Origin: Paralichthys olivaceus
Lineage: Eukaryota; Chordata; Actinopteri; Pleuronectiformes; Paralichthyidae
Assembly: GCF_024713975.1 (NCBI RefSeq)
Contig: NC_091107.1
Span: forward strand, 11,211,501 to 11,275,500
Direction of reading: 5' to 3'
Length of the DNA: 64,000 bases
This document shows, one piece after another, positions 37,693 through 50,309 of the stretch (its first letter is position 1; each line of letters opens with the position of its first letter). A program made the translations under genes and the position numbers. Under the pieces are notes generated by a model. That model had not been told where the DNA came from and ran no database searches. It saw only the letters and a program-made list of their open reading frames with translations.

Positions 37693-39727
37693 CGTGCATA
37701 TGATAGAATTGAAAACAAACATGTCCTTTAGCACCACTATATTTATCTCAAAAGATAAGATGTGACAAAATATTTCAAATGCACAGACACACATCAGCTC
37801 AAATACAATGTATACATGCAACACCAGTGGCTTCACATTGTCCCAGTGGGAAGCTCAAAGCCAGGGCTGCATGCATGAGTACTGCCTGTCCAACATATTT
37901 CTGCCTGAGCTGTTCACTTAAATCTATGAATGATTTAAAGCCAAGACTCTCCAGTGGATCCACATTGTTGCATAGTTATACAATATATAGGGGCTTGAAT
38001 ATGACTAACGATTAGTGTAGGGATGTTTGATATGCTATTTTTGTGCCGTGTGCCAATCAAGAATAAACCTCCACCAGCGTCTTACTGGTGATACATAATT
38101 TACAAGATTGCAACGAAGCAGGAAAGCAGGGTTTCTACAGGACGCTGGCAGATCATCTCCAGCTGTATATCTATCTGGAAACAAAAGCCAAGTCATGTTA
38201 GAGCAAATTGGCTTCAAGTTGACTGCAGAACATCCATCCTTTCCATTGTGTTGTATAATTCATTTTCCTGTAAGCTGTGCCCTGGGAGATGAGGGACAAA
38301 CAGAAATGTGATGACATCAGCACGGCCATAAACATACTTCATTGTCACCAGAAAATGCCTGGTGTTGGAAAGACAAATTGGATTGCGGCGCAAAGCCTGG
38401 AGTGGAATAGAGAGTAAGCTCTATTACCAGCACAGTGCAATAATGTAGCAGGAGGCCATAAAGTAAAAAAAGAAAGGTTTCCTGTCACAAAATGGAGAAT
38501 CATGCTAGGAGGAAGCTTCGGGCCACTGTTAATATAATTGATGGAGTGGAGGGAGAGTGGGGAGGGAAAGCCTCTAGGTTCAAGACAACAAGAGTGGAGC
38601 GTCAACAGCAGGACAAACTACTGGGAATGCCACAATGGCAACTGACCATAAAAAAAGGAAGAGGACCGGATTGTCACAGGACAAGTCTTTGTTTGGCTGA
38701 GGATGGTGACAGTTGTTTGTCTGACAATTTGGTCAAGAGCAGCAGATCCCGCCTTCTACTGCACATTACAAGCCCGAGTATGCACAGTGGTGATTTGGGA
38801 ATCGAGCCACAGTGTCGAGATCCTGCCGACGGAGGCATTTGACCTATTGTTTGTCAGTCTCAGCTGTCAATCGCGACTTTTCACCCCATTATTACATATA
38901 ATGACAGAAAACAGTTTTTAGAAAAATGTGACTGTGGAGGTCCTTCACCTCCACAGTGACTTTTAAACTTTTTTAGTTTGGTCCATCTCCCATCCACTAA
39001 CATGGAGTTCATGACTTATACTGCAGTTGGCGACACGGAGCGATCAACACATTTTGGCTTCTCGCCGCCATATCTCATCCACAATCTATAGTTGAATAAT
39101 GTGCACAAATTATAATAATATAATTCAATATATAATCATCTAAAATGAAAGGACACAAAATGGGGATTCCTGCATTTTAAATTTGAGAATAGATGAGATT
39201 TTAATCTTTTTTGACATACTGAACTTAGAGATAAGAGAACTAACAACAACAAAAAACATACACAAAACATTTTTTTGTTCTACATTGTTTTTAATCTAGG
39301 CTTATTAGCACTCAGTTGCTATTGATGAGCTCAGAAGGTTTCTAATCATTTCGTTTGTGATAATCATTTCTTGAATAACTCTACAACATTATTTTGAAGT
39401 TGTATTTATTTTTATATTTTTTCATCAACTTATGCTTCCCTTAAAATGAAAGGAAAGCATATGTTTTACCATACAGCATTACATAAATGAATCATTAATA
39501 CTGCAATACACTTCAGTAGGTGTTATTTTCATACGATTTTGTGTAGGGGTTCAAAAGGTGCATGACGCCTGTTTAAAGCAGCCCAGGGGTTGTTAAGAAA
39601 ATGCTACACGAGACCACTGAGTGTTCATCAGTCCACACATTTGTTTCTATATTTATAGTTTCAGCTTTTCACACAACACCTCCACCATGCACCCATTTTA
39701 TCAGACCACCTACAAACAGTCACATCT

Positions 39728-39860
39728 ACACGCAGGGGCAATTTAAAATGTGCACTCCAGCTCGGCTGCACGATTGTGGGTTGTGGGAGGAAAGTGAAGT
39801 GCCTGGAGGAATCCCACGCAGACACACAGCGAACATGCAAACCCCACACGGAGAGGATCA
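39728..39860. repeat. Degenerate dispersed repeat (GGGAGGAA...CCCACGCAGACAC type)
   Basis: The segment contains GGGGCAATTTAAAATGT, GTGGGAGGAAAGTG, AATCCCACGCAGACACA and GAACATGCAAACCCCACAC in this order. The order matches a repeat widespread in fish genomes. Its class is not asserted. Confidence 0.6.
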
Positions 39861-41182
39861 GTTGCTTAGGAACAGAATTGTTCCCCAACTGTGGGTGTGA
39901 TCGTTTCTGAGCAAGGTGTGGGTTTTATTCATTTGAGCTTTTGTGTAAATGGAATGGGGCTGTGATAATGCTCACAGTGACATGAGGTGGGTGGAAAAGG
40001 TGAAACGCTGCTGATGTGCCATCCACCAGCTGAAGAAGACATCAATATGATGTCAGAGAGAAACATTTACAACAGGGATGTTTGTAGACTGACAGATCAT
40101 ACTTTTTTAAAATTTCAATTTTAAAGGACTTACTGAATAAAAGTGTATAATTTTCCCTCAAAGTACAGTCCCAATTTGATAGTTTATTAGCTCCAAAACA
40201 CCTGACTGATATATATTCTTTGTTCTGAAAAGTGTGGAAGCAGAAACAGTTACCTGTGCTTTTACATCCTATTTTTGAGTTCATAAAATAATTATCAGAG
40301 ACTGTCAGATACATGGACACATCTTCAGAGGATTGTCAAGGATTGGACGTAGACAAGAACTTGAAGCTGAAGATGTAAATGTAAAAAGAAAAGATTTGAG
40401 AGTAAATCTATACAACTAAGCAAGAAAAACTATTGCATTCTGCCAGCCATGATTTTCTTACCCCAACTTTTGTGACATAATCTTGTTCTTTTGTTGAGTT
40501 TTTTTTTTGGCAGTCGATAAACAATGAATTGGTGCATTACCGCCACCAATTTACCCTTTGAGTATTGTAGGGGGGCTGGAGCCAAACCTGTCAAAATGTG
40601 GGCCAATTCTCAACACGATCCTGAATTAGTTCCGCACCGTCACCGTCCTGGGGGAAAAAAGGCATCAGAAACAGTGTCAACAGCTATTTAAAGGATATTC
40701 ATGGCCATATGTATGTTCAACTTGTAATCGCTTCTTCGGTCAACACTAGCTGTGAAGAGATTTTTAGAGTAGAAATGAAGGACAAAATCATGCCCTACAC
40801 CCTGAATAACCCTCACGTCCTCCACATGTTTCTGACCCCTTCCTCTTCTGTCATTACTCATACTGTCACTACTGTCAAATAAAGCCAAAAATAATGATGA
40901 TAATGTTAAAAAACTAAATAGTCATCATCACTTCCTTTCAAGTAGCTAACTCTCCTTTACAAAACCATGATATGCTGTCCTGTACATCTTCATTTAGAAT
41001 GCAGAAATGTGAGATCCTTTTTACAAATGCACACGCTTTGTCACACACTAATGCTTGGGGACAGGGTAATCGTCGAGCACAGAGAAAAGTCAATTTGTGG
41101 AAGACATTTTCTCTCTGCGCGCGCAACAGCCTCATTCATTCTTTCCTAAAGCTATTTCTGCTGTGCACAAAGGGAAAGTTAG

Positions 41183-41260
41183 GCTGTGTCTGTTTGTGTG
41201 TGTGTGTGTCTGTGTGTGTGTGTGTGTGTGTGCATGCATGAGTGCATGCATGGCAAACCA
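41183..41260. repeat. GT microsatellite followed by GCATGCAT repeats
   Basis: A GT run with one interruption ends near 41231 and is followed by TGCATGCATGAGTGCATGCATGG, which contains two GCATGCAT palindromes. Confidence 0.85.
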
Positions 41261-41413
41261 GCTTTTGTGCAATTCATTATAAATTCTGCTGACAGAGACT
41301 TGCGGTGAGAGCAGTGGTGTGTGCGTGGAGGGAATATCAAGAGGACTGCTCCTGCTCGGTGATGGCCTGCAGCTCTAAAGATATCAGCTCCTTCATATGA
41401 AGATGCATTTAGG

Positions 41414-41414
<1 letters not shown>

Positions 41415-41445
<31 letters not shown>
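41415..41445. repeat. Homopolymer of 31 C
   Basis: An uninterrupted C run flanked by AGGA and GCTTTCTC. Its length in the source genome is uncertain, because such runs are unstable and hard to sequence. Confidence 0.9.
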
Positions 41446-41446
<1 letters not shown>

Positions 41447-42330
41447 CTTTCTCTCCTTCCCCACCATTAGCATTTAGGCCCACAAACCTTTCTCATTACA
41501 GTTAATAATCCTGATTAACACAAGCTGCAGTCAGCTTGGCTCGGTAATGGGCAGACACAATGCAAAGTGTCATTAAGGAAGAGAAAAATGGTCTTTCAGC
41601 TTTCAGTCATAGTTTGGGTTTATAATGAAGCTGTTAATCATCCTAACTATAAAAAAATCTTTTCAACTTTCAAGGAATCCCATCGAGAGCCACAAGGACG
41701 TTTAAAGCTGCTATAATCAATATTTTTTTATCACCAATCAATCAAGTGACTGTGTAATGTAATGATTGTCACTCATTGTGGCAAACTCGCAGAGGGTTAC
41801 CACTTGACTGTGCAGTTCCTCTCAGCTCTAGTGAGTGTTTTCAACTATTTGTTTTTGGTTTTATGGTCTACAACCGCACTGCTGTGGTTCACTCCTTCAT
41901 CGACCTGGTTTCCAGCCCCAGCAGGCAGAGAACAAGCACTGATAAACCAACAGCTGCTTGGTGCTGGGCAGGTAATGTACAGTGTGTGGAGGTGTGAAAT
42001 TGGATGGGGTTGAAAATTCTCAAGCTGTTTTTTTCTTTATTCGTCACACAGCTAGTCCATCGCTCTTTGGGTGTAACACTGTGAAAAGCCTTTACATAGA
42101 GACTTACAAGTCTTAAATTGTGCACGATCATCTCTATACTGTCCTTACATCCTCTCATTTTCGATAATGGTTTTAAAAGCTACATTTCCTATGGTGTCCC
42201 ACAGGGTTCAATACTAGGTTTAACCCACTTTTTCATCTTACAGGCTTCCATTCAGCCAAATTATTTAACTGCACAGTTTAAACACAAATGTACATATCAC
42301 TTGCATCTGATGCTCTGAATTATTAACTGT

Positions 42331-42642
42331 GCCAAGAAGGTTATATTTTCATCAATGTCAGTAAATTTGTTTGATAGTTTGCAGGATTACACAAGATACT
42401 TTCCCATTAAATCCTGATCAGGAGTGATTCTGGAATTTTCTTCCCTTTCTTTAACAATGTGGAGTAGGGATGTTTGTTTAATATTTGTATTGATTTCCCC
42501 CAATGAGTAATTCATGGATCTTTAAGAAAAGGTATATTTAAGGGAATAATATCTGTAAGTATGTGTACCTTGGTGCATCTTGATTTAATTTAAGGGGATT
42601 ATTGGGCCTTAGTGGAGGTATATGCTCTACTGAGTGCAATTC
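42331..42642 (+). repeat. Dispersed repeat family A, copy 1
   Basis: The copy begins AAGAAGGTTATATTTTC and ends GTGGAGGTATATGCTCTACTGAGTG. The same ordered motifs (a GGATTACACAA-type block, a GGATC-type block, AGGGAATAAT, CTTGATT.AATTTAAGGG, the terminal CTACTGAGTG) recur at 44691-45000 and partly at 51311-51436. The family is frequent in teleosts; class unknown. Confidence 0.7.
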
Positions 42643-43560
42643 ATGTTCTTATTGTGTTCTGTGGTATGTTTTTCTAAATCTTTCTTGAGTTTATATTGAC
42701 CCTCTGGGCCCTAAAAGGTTGTTGGCTTGAGAATTCTACATTTATTTGAGGGCTATGCATATGATTATCATTGGCTTCTCTGTGGGTTAGGTTTTTTTCC
42801 CTCCCCAGTCTAATGTGGGGCAGCTTGACCTGGACCGCAGAGACGACCTGTATGAATTTTAAAATAAGTGCTATAATCACTCTCCATTTAACAGCCCCCA
42901 AACATATGCCACACTTTAAACTGTGCATGAATAGTTGTATAAATCTTTCAGCATGCACTCACCTACAGTGAGTTTATCATCCAGGGACCCTGACTTCCTC
43001 CAAGGCCATTCATTTTTCATGGAGCCCCGCTGGTGATGGAGCATGTCCACGAGTAGAGCTGGGGAATTACTGTGAGAATCTCAGACGCTTTGCGGCGCGA
43101 ATGCAAAGTAGCAGAGAGACCTCTATCTGTTTTAATGTTCCTCTTTGCTTGATCTGTTTTTACTACACACCTCCATTGATATGCAGAGTGTATTAGACGT
43201 CATAGAATTTAGAGATGGCCGGCAACTGAAACATGGAAGTCCATTTGGACAATAACCAGGCCTGCGGCTGGTACATAAGAACAATCATGCACTGTATAAG
43301 GCTCAGAGCCAACCACATCCTGCTCTTATTGTTCACATGCTGCAGATCTATTATTCTATTGGCTGACAAATGTGTATTTGTGGTATCGCAGCTAACATCG
43401 CTGCAGATATTGGACAAAGAAAAACATGAAAGTTGAGCTTAATGCAGGATTCTTTAGGATAATTGAATATTGACATTCTTGTCAGGTGATCGATCATTTG
43501 TTGGTGGTCAGTGTCTTGTTCTATGCTGCAATGTACAGTGGCCGAGAGAGCTCAACCCTC

Positions 43561-43680
43561 TGCAAATTAAAAAAACACATGCAAATTGACAAACACGTGC
43601 AAATTAAGGAAACATCCTCATAAATTTGAAGACACATGCACTGCAAAAAGTCACAACACCTGCAAATACAGAAAACATGC
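43561..43680. repeat. Local repeat of TGCAAATT/ACACATGC motifs
   Basis: TGCAAATTA, ACACATGCAAATTGAC, ACACGTGCAAATTAAGG and further ACACATGCACTGCAAA and ACACCTGCAAATAC units follow one another at roughly 20-30 base spacing. It looks like an interspersed teleost repeat built of related short units. One unit creates a perfect octamer by chance. Confidence 0.55.
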
Positions 43681-44690
43681 TAGAAATTGCTGTAGTTTAA
43701 TGCTTTATGAAGTTCCATCAACACTGACAGGTAGCAGTAACTTTGAATGTGTAGCACGGTGACCTCCATCAACAACAGGACATATATAGCTGGCTCTGTC
43801 CACAGGGAGCGATGTGCAGCTTGATTCTCTGGTGCTGACACCACTGACCTCTGGAAGACACAAGTGACCCTTCCTGACTGTGGCCATCAGTCTGTTACAA
43901 TATCTCAACAGATTCCTTTTTTGGAATGACAGCCATGACATTTGTACTGATTTTCCCCAGTCATCCCAAGAGGAGGACTTCTGCTGGTTTTCTTCTCGCC
44001 CTGCATTAAAAAGACAAAGAGGTGTGTTGATGGAGCTGTGTTGCCTCAGATACCAGTAAGAAAGCACTGATATCATTGTCATAGCAACAACCATTCTATC
44101 TTTCAGTGTGATGACCAGTAAAGAGCAGAAATAAGGTGTTGATGTTATGAAACAATCTTTAAGCAGTATGTTAAAATTATATTGGGGATGAAGTGGTCCA
44201 ATTCAGGGGGCTGTGTGTTTTGAGAGGATGTACAATTATTTGTTAACTACCTCATCTTATCTTAAGCTGCTTCACCTCAATCCAACATTTAGTTTTCATG
44301 TTTTACAGTTATGAACATGCCCTGTAGTTGCTTTGTACAATGCATCATATATTCCAATAATAGCACATGAAAAAGTCACACGTTTTAAGTTGGAACACGC
44401 TACATAATTAAGTCTGCTTAGAATAAGCAAGTAACATGGAATCTACCCCAGGCAAAATTAGTCACTGAAACACAACATGGAAAATGATCCTCTGCTAAAA
44501 AGTGGTTTCAGTTGTTTGAAAGCCTCAGTAGGTCAAGGTACGGCCTCATTTTAGAAACACCTCCTCACTGTGTTCTCCTTCACCCAAACTTCTATATTTG
44601 GAGTGTGTCACACTGCCTGCGGTAATCTTATAGTCAGAGAGGAGCTGAGCTCAGTTTGGTGATGATCTAAATCAGTGGCATTCAAACTTT

Positions 44691-45000
44691 CCAAAAAGGT
44701 TGTTTTTCCCCTGTACGTTTGTTTGCTAAACAGATTTCCACAAAACTTGGTAAGGATGCAGTACGGGTCAGAGAAGAGCCTATTACATTTTGGCACAGAT
44801 CCGGATCAGAGGGAGGATCCAAGATTCTTTTTTTTCACATTCTTATGGCATAACAATTTCAATTGATTTCCCAGGGAATAAAAAAACAGACACATTCAGG
44901 GAACTGATGTCTATAAGTGCATGTGTGAAATTTGATACAGCTTGATTGAATTTTAGGAGACTGCTGGGCTTTGGCTGAGGTATGAGTTCTACTGAGTGTC
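44691..45000 (+). repeat. Dispersed repeat family A, copy 2
   Basis: It starts at CCAAAAAGGTTG and contains CAAAACTTGGT, GGCACAGATCCGGATCAGAGGGAGGATCC, CAGGGAATAA, CTTGATTGAATTTTAGG and the terminal TTCTACTGAGTGTC. It is full length relative to copy 1 and in the same orientation. Confidence 0.75.
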
Positions 45001-46019
45001 ATATCATTTTGCAAAAGAGTTATGTTCTTCACCAAAGGTAAAAGAGAGGATACTGAATATTGTGATATTTCCAACTTCCAGTTCATCACTCATCATGACT
45101 GAATCGGAACACTCAGGTTTGCTGTGGAAGGCAGCCCGAGTATGAGGATGCAGAAAACATTAGGCTTTCAGACTTAAGTCAAGTTCTGACTTGGAACTGG
45201 GGTTCAATAAAGATTTTACAAAGGTCGACAAACTTTCAATAAAATAACAATGTTTTATGTCACACTGATGTAAATTTAGATCAACTGACACTGTGTCAAC
45301 CTTTGTCAAAGCTCAACCTTCATATTGAACACCATTCAAAAGTCCTAATTTCTTAGAAAGATTTGAGAATCCGAGAAGTCAGCCTTGATGTCGCTTAAAT
45401 TATTTTGAAAACTTGCAAGTATAATTTTCTAAGGTGTCTCATGATCAGATTGCTCTACTTTATGTTTTGGTTTAAAGTTTAAGCATTTTTTTCCCGTAAA
45501 TTTGTGATAAATATACATTGGTGTTAACATATTCTTGCTTCTGAAGCTAGAGGTGCAGATTTGATGTCTACAATAGCAACTTGTCTGATTCTGGGAAAAG
45601 ACTGATAATTACTCTTAGTTGGACCCACATACATAACAACTGGACATTATCTAACTCTCATAATCAGGCTGAAATACTTCAAATCATGTAAGTTTGCAGC
45701 ATTTAACCGACCACACCCTCAGGAATGCCCGTGGTTATAGATCAGAGTATAATATCGAAACAAATTTCCCTCTGTGTTTATTCATTGTTTGAGAACTAAT
45801 GAGTATATACAGTCATTAGATGGAAACGTGGGCACTGACTATATCTGGAGAAGGAGGGGAAAAAAGAAACCAGCCCTGGCAGCTGACTGGTATAGACGGG
45901 ACCTTTAATGCAGCTGCAGCTCTTCATACAGATGCTGAGTGGAGCAGCGGATGACCGGAGGAGGAGGAGGAGAGGAGGCAGATCACGGCTCTGTTCTAAT
46001 CGCATTTTCTAAAACCCAC

Positions 46020-47218
46020 TTCGGTGCACACTGAGGGGTTTTATTCCTCCCTCCTTCCAGCCTGCTCGGAGCGTTTTAGCGGAGTCCAGGACCGAGCGGA
46101 TTGCGGCAGTCTTAAGCGTCCTGGGTGATCGGAGCTCAGCAGCAGCAGCAAATTGTGTGAAATAACGTCACCGCCATCCAGTTTCCCCCATTTACACAAA
46201 TCGGCTCTCTACTCACGGACTGTTCCCCCGGACTCTTTGATCAGGTAAGAATGGAGGATTTTCTTCTTTGAATCTAAACAGGCTGTTTGTGTTGATGTGG
46301 AACAGATACAGACATTATCCTCTGCGTAAAGATGACATTCCTGTCCTGAGAGGCTGCTGCGTGGAGCGCAGGAGAGGATGCTCCTGTGAGGAGGATGTTG
46401 TAAGGCCTGCAGGATACAATAGATGATGAAGCCCATTGTCCTCTCAGCCTCATCTGGTCCCGTTATAAACTGATCAGCAGCATAAAGCTGATGGGCTCCA
46501 CGACAGGGTTGTGATTTAGTGCGTATTTCCCATGTTAATTGTTCCAGATTGGTGTGCGCCTATTAAAGTGGCCTGGGCCAGTTAATGGGGGTGTGTGGGC
46601 GTGTTTCTGATGGTTCTGACGGGCAGCCTCCTCTGGATGAGCGAGGGTCTCATGTGTCTTCTCTTCGGTGCAGGTAACCACATGTGCGGGCCGGTGTCAC
46701 CGCGCTGAGCCCGGAGAGCACGCAGGGGGTAGACTCGGGTCAGAGACACAGAGAGTGGCCGGGGGAAGTTGGACCTGATGACGGACAGAACCTCCGAGGC
46801 CCCGCGGCTGCCGGAGCCGCTGCGCCGCTGCCACGGGGCGCTCCAGGCCATCAACAACAACGGAACCTGCGCGGAGCAGCTCGGCCTCTTTCCGCCGTTC
46901 TCCTCCACCCTCGCGCTCCTCGTGCTGGTGGCCGTGCTCGCGGGGGTCGTCCTCGTTTCCCTGGCAACGTTCCACTTCCACAAGAGGAAGCTCCGGAACA
47001 GGAAGATCCAGCGCGCGCAGGAGGAATACGAGCGCGACAGTCGCAGCCCCGCGCGCGCCGGGGCGAGCGGGGATCCCGCGAGGCCGTGCGTCATCGTGAG
47101 GCCGGTGCGATGCGGGGTGGATCAGCCCGCGTGCCGGAGCGAGGGCGGCGTGGACGTCACCGGAGCACCGGGGGAGGACGAGCGCGCGCTGCACGAGACG
47201 GTTCCTCTGGACTGTTAA
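46020..47218 (+). promoter_or_regulatory. GC/CpG-rich promoter and first-exon region of the C11orf87-like gene
   Basis: The base composition changes sharply from the AT-rich flanks. A likely non-coding exon 1 ends at 46244 (donor CAG/GTAAGA), and exon 2 starts at 46674 after CTTCGGTGCAG. This matches the two-exon plan (5' UTR exon plus one coding exon) expected for the family. The transcription start was not determined; CpG density continues through the coding exon. Confidence 0.5.
46769..47218 (+). CDS. c11orf87: C11orf87-like (neuronal integral membrane protein 1) small transmembrane protein
   Basis: Single-exon frame of 149 aa (human about 197). The core FSSTLALLVLVAVL, continuing through SLATFHFHKRKLRNRKIQR to AQEEYERD, aligns closely with the human transmembrane and juxtamembrane segment. 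Residues 1-42 are extracellular or lumenal and include the sequon NGT (N28) next to Cys31, which is conserved. The membrane span is about 43-64. A basic stretch HKRKLRNRK follows, then a variable Gly/Arg-rich tail ending HETVPLDC (human LLQTVVLS). The molecular role is unknown; the family is reported in neurons. The frame is GC-rich and overlapped by longer meaningless frames on both strands. The start MTDRTSEAP was chosen as the first ATG in frame before the conserved core; no upstream in-frame signal peptide is visible. The identification rests mainly on the core of about 45 residues. Confidence 0.9.
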   Translation: MDLMTDRTSEAPRLPEPLRRCHGALQAINNNGTCAEQLGLFPPFSSTLALLVLVAVLAGVVLVSLATFHFHKRKLRNRKIQRAQEEYERDSRSPARAGASGDPARPCVIVRPVRCGVDQPACRSEGGVDVTGAPGEDERALHETVPLDC

Positions 47219-50200
47219 CTCAGCGCAACTTCAGGGAACGAGACTGTGGAATTAACAGGAAAAGCAATAAGGCACAAAGAACTCCCACATCCACCTCTGC
47301 TGCTTGTAGATGACTTAGAATCAGCAGGAAACAGATAAATGCAGAATACTGAGCAGAGTAGTTGGCCTACACTACAGTGGCACATACAGATGGGTGACAG
47401 GTTAAAGGGAAAACCGGAATGAGTGAGAAGAGAAACCCAAAAGAATGCAGATGCTTCCACACAAGTGAACTGCATAATCAATTAATCAATTAACACCCTA
47501 TCATGCTCTGAGTTTGAAAATAGTGATCTGGCCTATTTGATTCTTCTGTTGATTTAAGATGACAAGAAGAGATCTGAGGGACTTTGAATGATTTTTTTGG
47601 GGGGGGGGCACTGATGGCAGGACAATGACTAAAGTGACATCTGCATTTACATCCATTCGAAAGATGTCAGTGTTTAAGGTTGGAAATTGTAGTTGACAGT
47701 GCACATTCGCTGGCGCATTAGTTTAATACGAAAAACAGAGGAGCAACTTCTTCGGGTGACCGAGAATGTCAAAGCAGGGACGTGAGCAGACTGTGACAAC
47801 AAGGACAGTCTGCTAACAATTACACAGAGAGGGTTGTAGTTAGGTTGCAGTGCATAAAACCCCCTGCATTACAGAGATGAATTCAGAGTCTGGAGGTCAG
47901 CAATGTGAGATGTGGGGGGAAAAGTGATATGATCAAATAAGAAATGTCATGAGTAGACATGAGAATGATGCAGGCCTCTTCACTGAGTGGAACCACTGGC
48001 TTTGTTGTGCTGAGTGGGCGTTTTGCTGGTATGGTGTAGGTCCACTTGTCCTCTCGGTGTGGAAAGGTCACTAGAAATCAATACCAAGTTGTTCTGAATG
48101 ATCATGATTTTATCTTATGGTTAAACATTTCAATCTTGATGAGGAGTGGTCTCTTCTGAGATGACAATGTCCCCATCCATAGGGGATGCAGGGTCAATGA
48201 GGAGTTTGATGAGTAGGAAAATGATGTGAGTCGTATGCTAAGGCCATTGCAGTTGCCAGATGTAAAACAAGTTGGGACACAATTTGGAGATTTTGATTGT
48301 GTTAGATAGAGCTCTACACCACTGCCATCAAAACACCAAATGAGGGGAATATGTTTTGGAAGAATGGTGCTTATCTCTCCGGTAGAGTCCAGAGATTTGT
48401 AGAATCAAATGCCAAGACACGTCAAAGGGTTTCTGGGAGCACATGGTTGCCCAACACCTGACGAAGCCACTTCATATTGGATATCCCTTTAATCTGTCAC
48501 CCATCTGCTGGTTAGACATGTGGCCACACTCCTTCCTCTTCCACTCGTATATTTAGCCAAACGACAACTCCTTATGGGACTGTAATAAAGTATTTGCCTG
48601 CTTTGACTTTTGGACCTCCTTCTCCTTCCAAGCCGAAAAACATTGTTTGAACCTCAAAGATGTTTAAACTTTAAATCCTCCCCGGGATGTAACACACTGT
48701 TGTGTTGAATTATTAAGAGTTGATGACACAACACGGAGCATAATGGCTCGCTGATCTGCCTTGGCATGTCCTCTGACACACTACCAGTATGTAGTTAGAC
48801 TATAGTGGATGTTGTGGTGCTGTTAGGCAGTGAAAAAACTGCACATAGGCTATAGAAATAGCTTATTTGTTTGCGTAGTATTTTTTCCTTCAATTAAGTG
48901 ACTTAGCATATTTGCATAAAGTACTGTCCTCCAATGTCTGTTAGACATCTGTAGGTAGCTCTAGTTAGCCTGACAGGATGCAAGACTTTTTTGCTGTAGT
49001 AATGCACATAAGATATTTTTCTTTGATGTGTCAGATAGTAAGTTTTTGCGCTAATAGAGTATTTTCTCTTTTTATTTGGAGTATTTTTAATGTATTCTCT
49101 GAAATGTAATAAATTGAGAATCCTTCCAGTAGAGGGTTTCTGTTGAAGCCGATCTTTTCTTTCATTTATGATCCTTCATATTGCATAATAGTGGGCCTAA
49201 TAGAAATTCTGTGTCATTCATGATATGAATTCACTGTAAATGTATGCCATTACGAGAGCTGGAATGTTTTACAGTAACATCATCTTTCTGGAGTTCATAT
49301 AATCTGCCTTATCCAAGGAAAATATGTACTATTCAAAGTTTATAAATAAATACTTACATTATGTTAACTCTTTGAATGTGTCAGTCATCTTCAAATCTGA
49401 ATGTTATGACCTAAATGTGCAGCTTCACAGTATATTGAACTGACTGCTAATTCCAATCATTTTCCCTATATAAAACAGTACAGGTGATGTGAGATAATAT
49501 GAATATTTAATTCCAGCACCCATTTCCCTAGACATATGTAAATTACCTCACCAGGGCAGATCTGTAGACTTGTGGTCTTATATCTAAAGGACCATGTCGC
49601 TGCATAATCAATTCTTATACATGTGAACTTGTGTAGAACAATGTCTGTCAGACACAGAATCTGATCCACTGCATATAGAACATATTGTCTTCTGTTTATA
49701 CACCATCAATCTTTCAGTGACCTATTGACATGAAGGTTATCCACAGAAGTACAGCTCTTAATCTCCACAGCCTCATAGCCTGTGATGGCGCCATGGCATG
49801 TCTCACTGGAGGTCAGTGGAAGTGAATCAGCATCAGTCAGTGGGTTGGCTGGGTACCAGGAGACAATGTTCCTAATTGTCCCCTGCAAAAAAGGACTGGG
49901 GATATGAAGCAGTCTTTGGCAAGGCTCCAGATCTGGAAGATGCACTGATAGACTGTCTGCCTATCTTATCTCACCGGCATAAGTGAAACAAAATGAAACC
50001 ATTTATCTTGGCAGCCAAATTGGAAGTAAGTCAATTGAAGATGACTAATGCTTTCTACATCTAAACATATGTTTCCGTCAGGACAGTTTACAGAATGGGA
50101 TCCACAACATGTTTTCATGTTGTACTGATGAAGTCATGACCAGATAAAATCTCCATGTCTTTACCCATCGCACATCTCCCAGTTTGATGTGACAGTGTGA

Positions 50201-50309
50201 CACTTTTCCATCTGCTAAAGACAGGGCTGAATTCTGTTTATTTGTTTAGTGGCAAAAAACAGGAGGAGGTGAGACCAAGGAAAGAAGAAAATTGGCGAAT
50301 TAATGGATG

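Larger units (their letters stand above)
36596..45899. other. Gene-poor region between psmg1 and the C11orf87-like gene
   Basis: No exon with family resemblance is seen in 9.3 kb. The region holds the psmg1 5' flank and purine tract, dispersed repeats at 39728-39860, 42331-42642, 43561-43680 and 44691-45000, a GT repeat and a C homopolymer near 41.2-41.4 kb, and several stretches with balanced base composition (about 38.1-38.5, 41.45-41.6 and 43.0-43.4 kb) that look like possible conserved non-coding elements. Confidence 0.5.

Noticed and set aside
43579-43586. Perfect octamer at 43.58 kb
   Set aside because: It lies within a short-unit dispersed repeat, far from any POU-regulated candidate, so it was not called regulatory.
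46582-47313. Longer frames overlapping the C11orf87-like exon (209 aa plus strand; 170 and 165 aa minus strand)
   Set aside because: GC-rich DNA leaves few stops; only the 149-aa frame shows a membrane span and family similarity.
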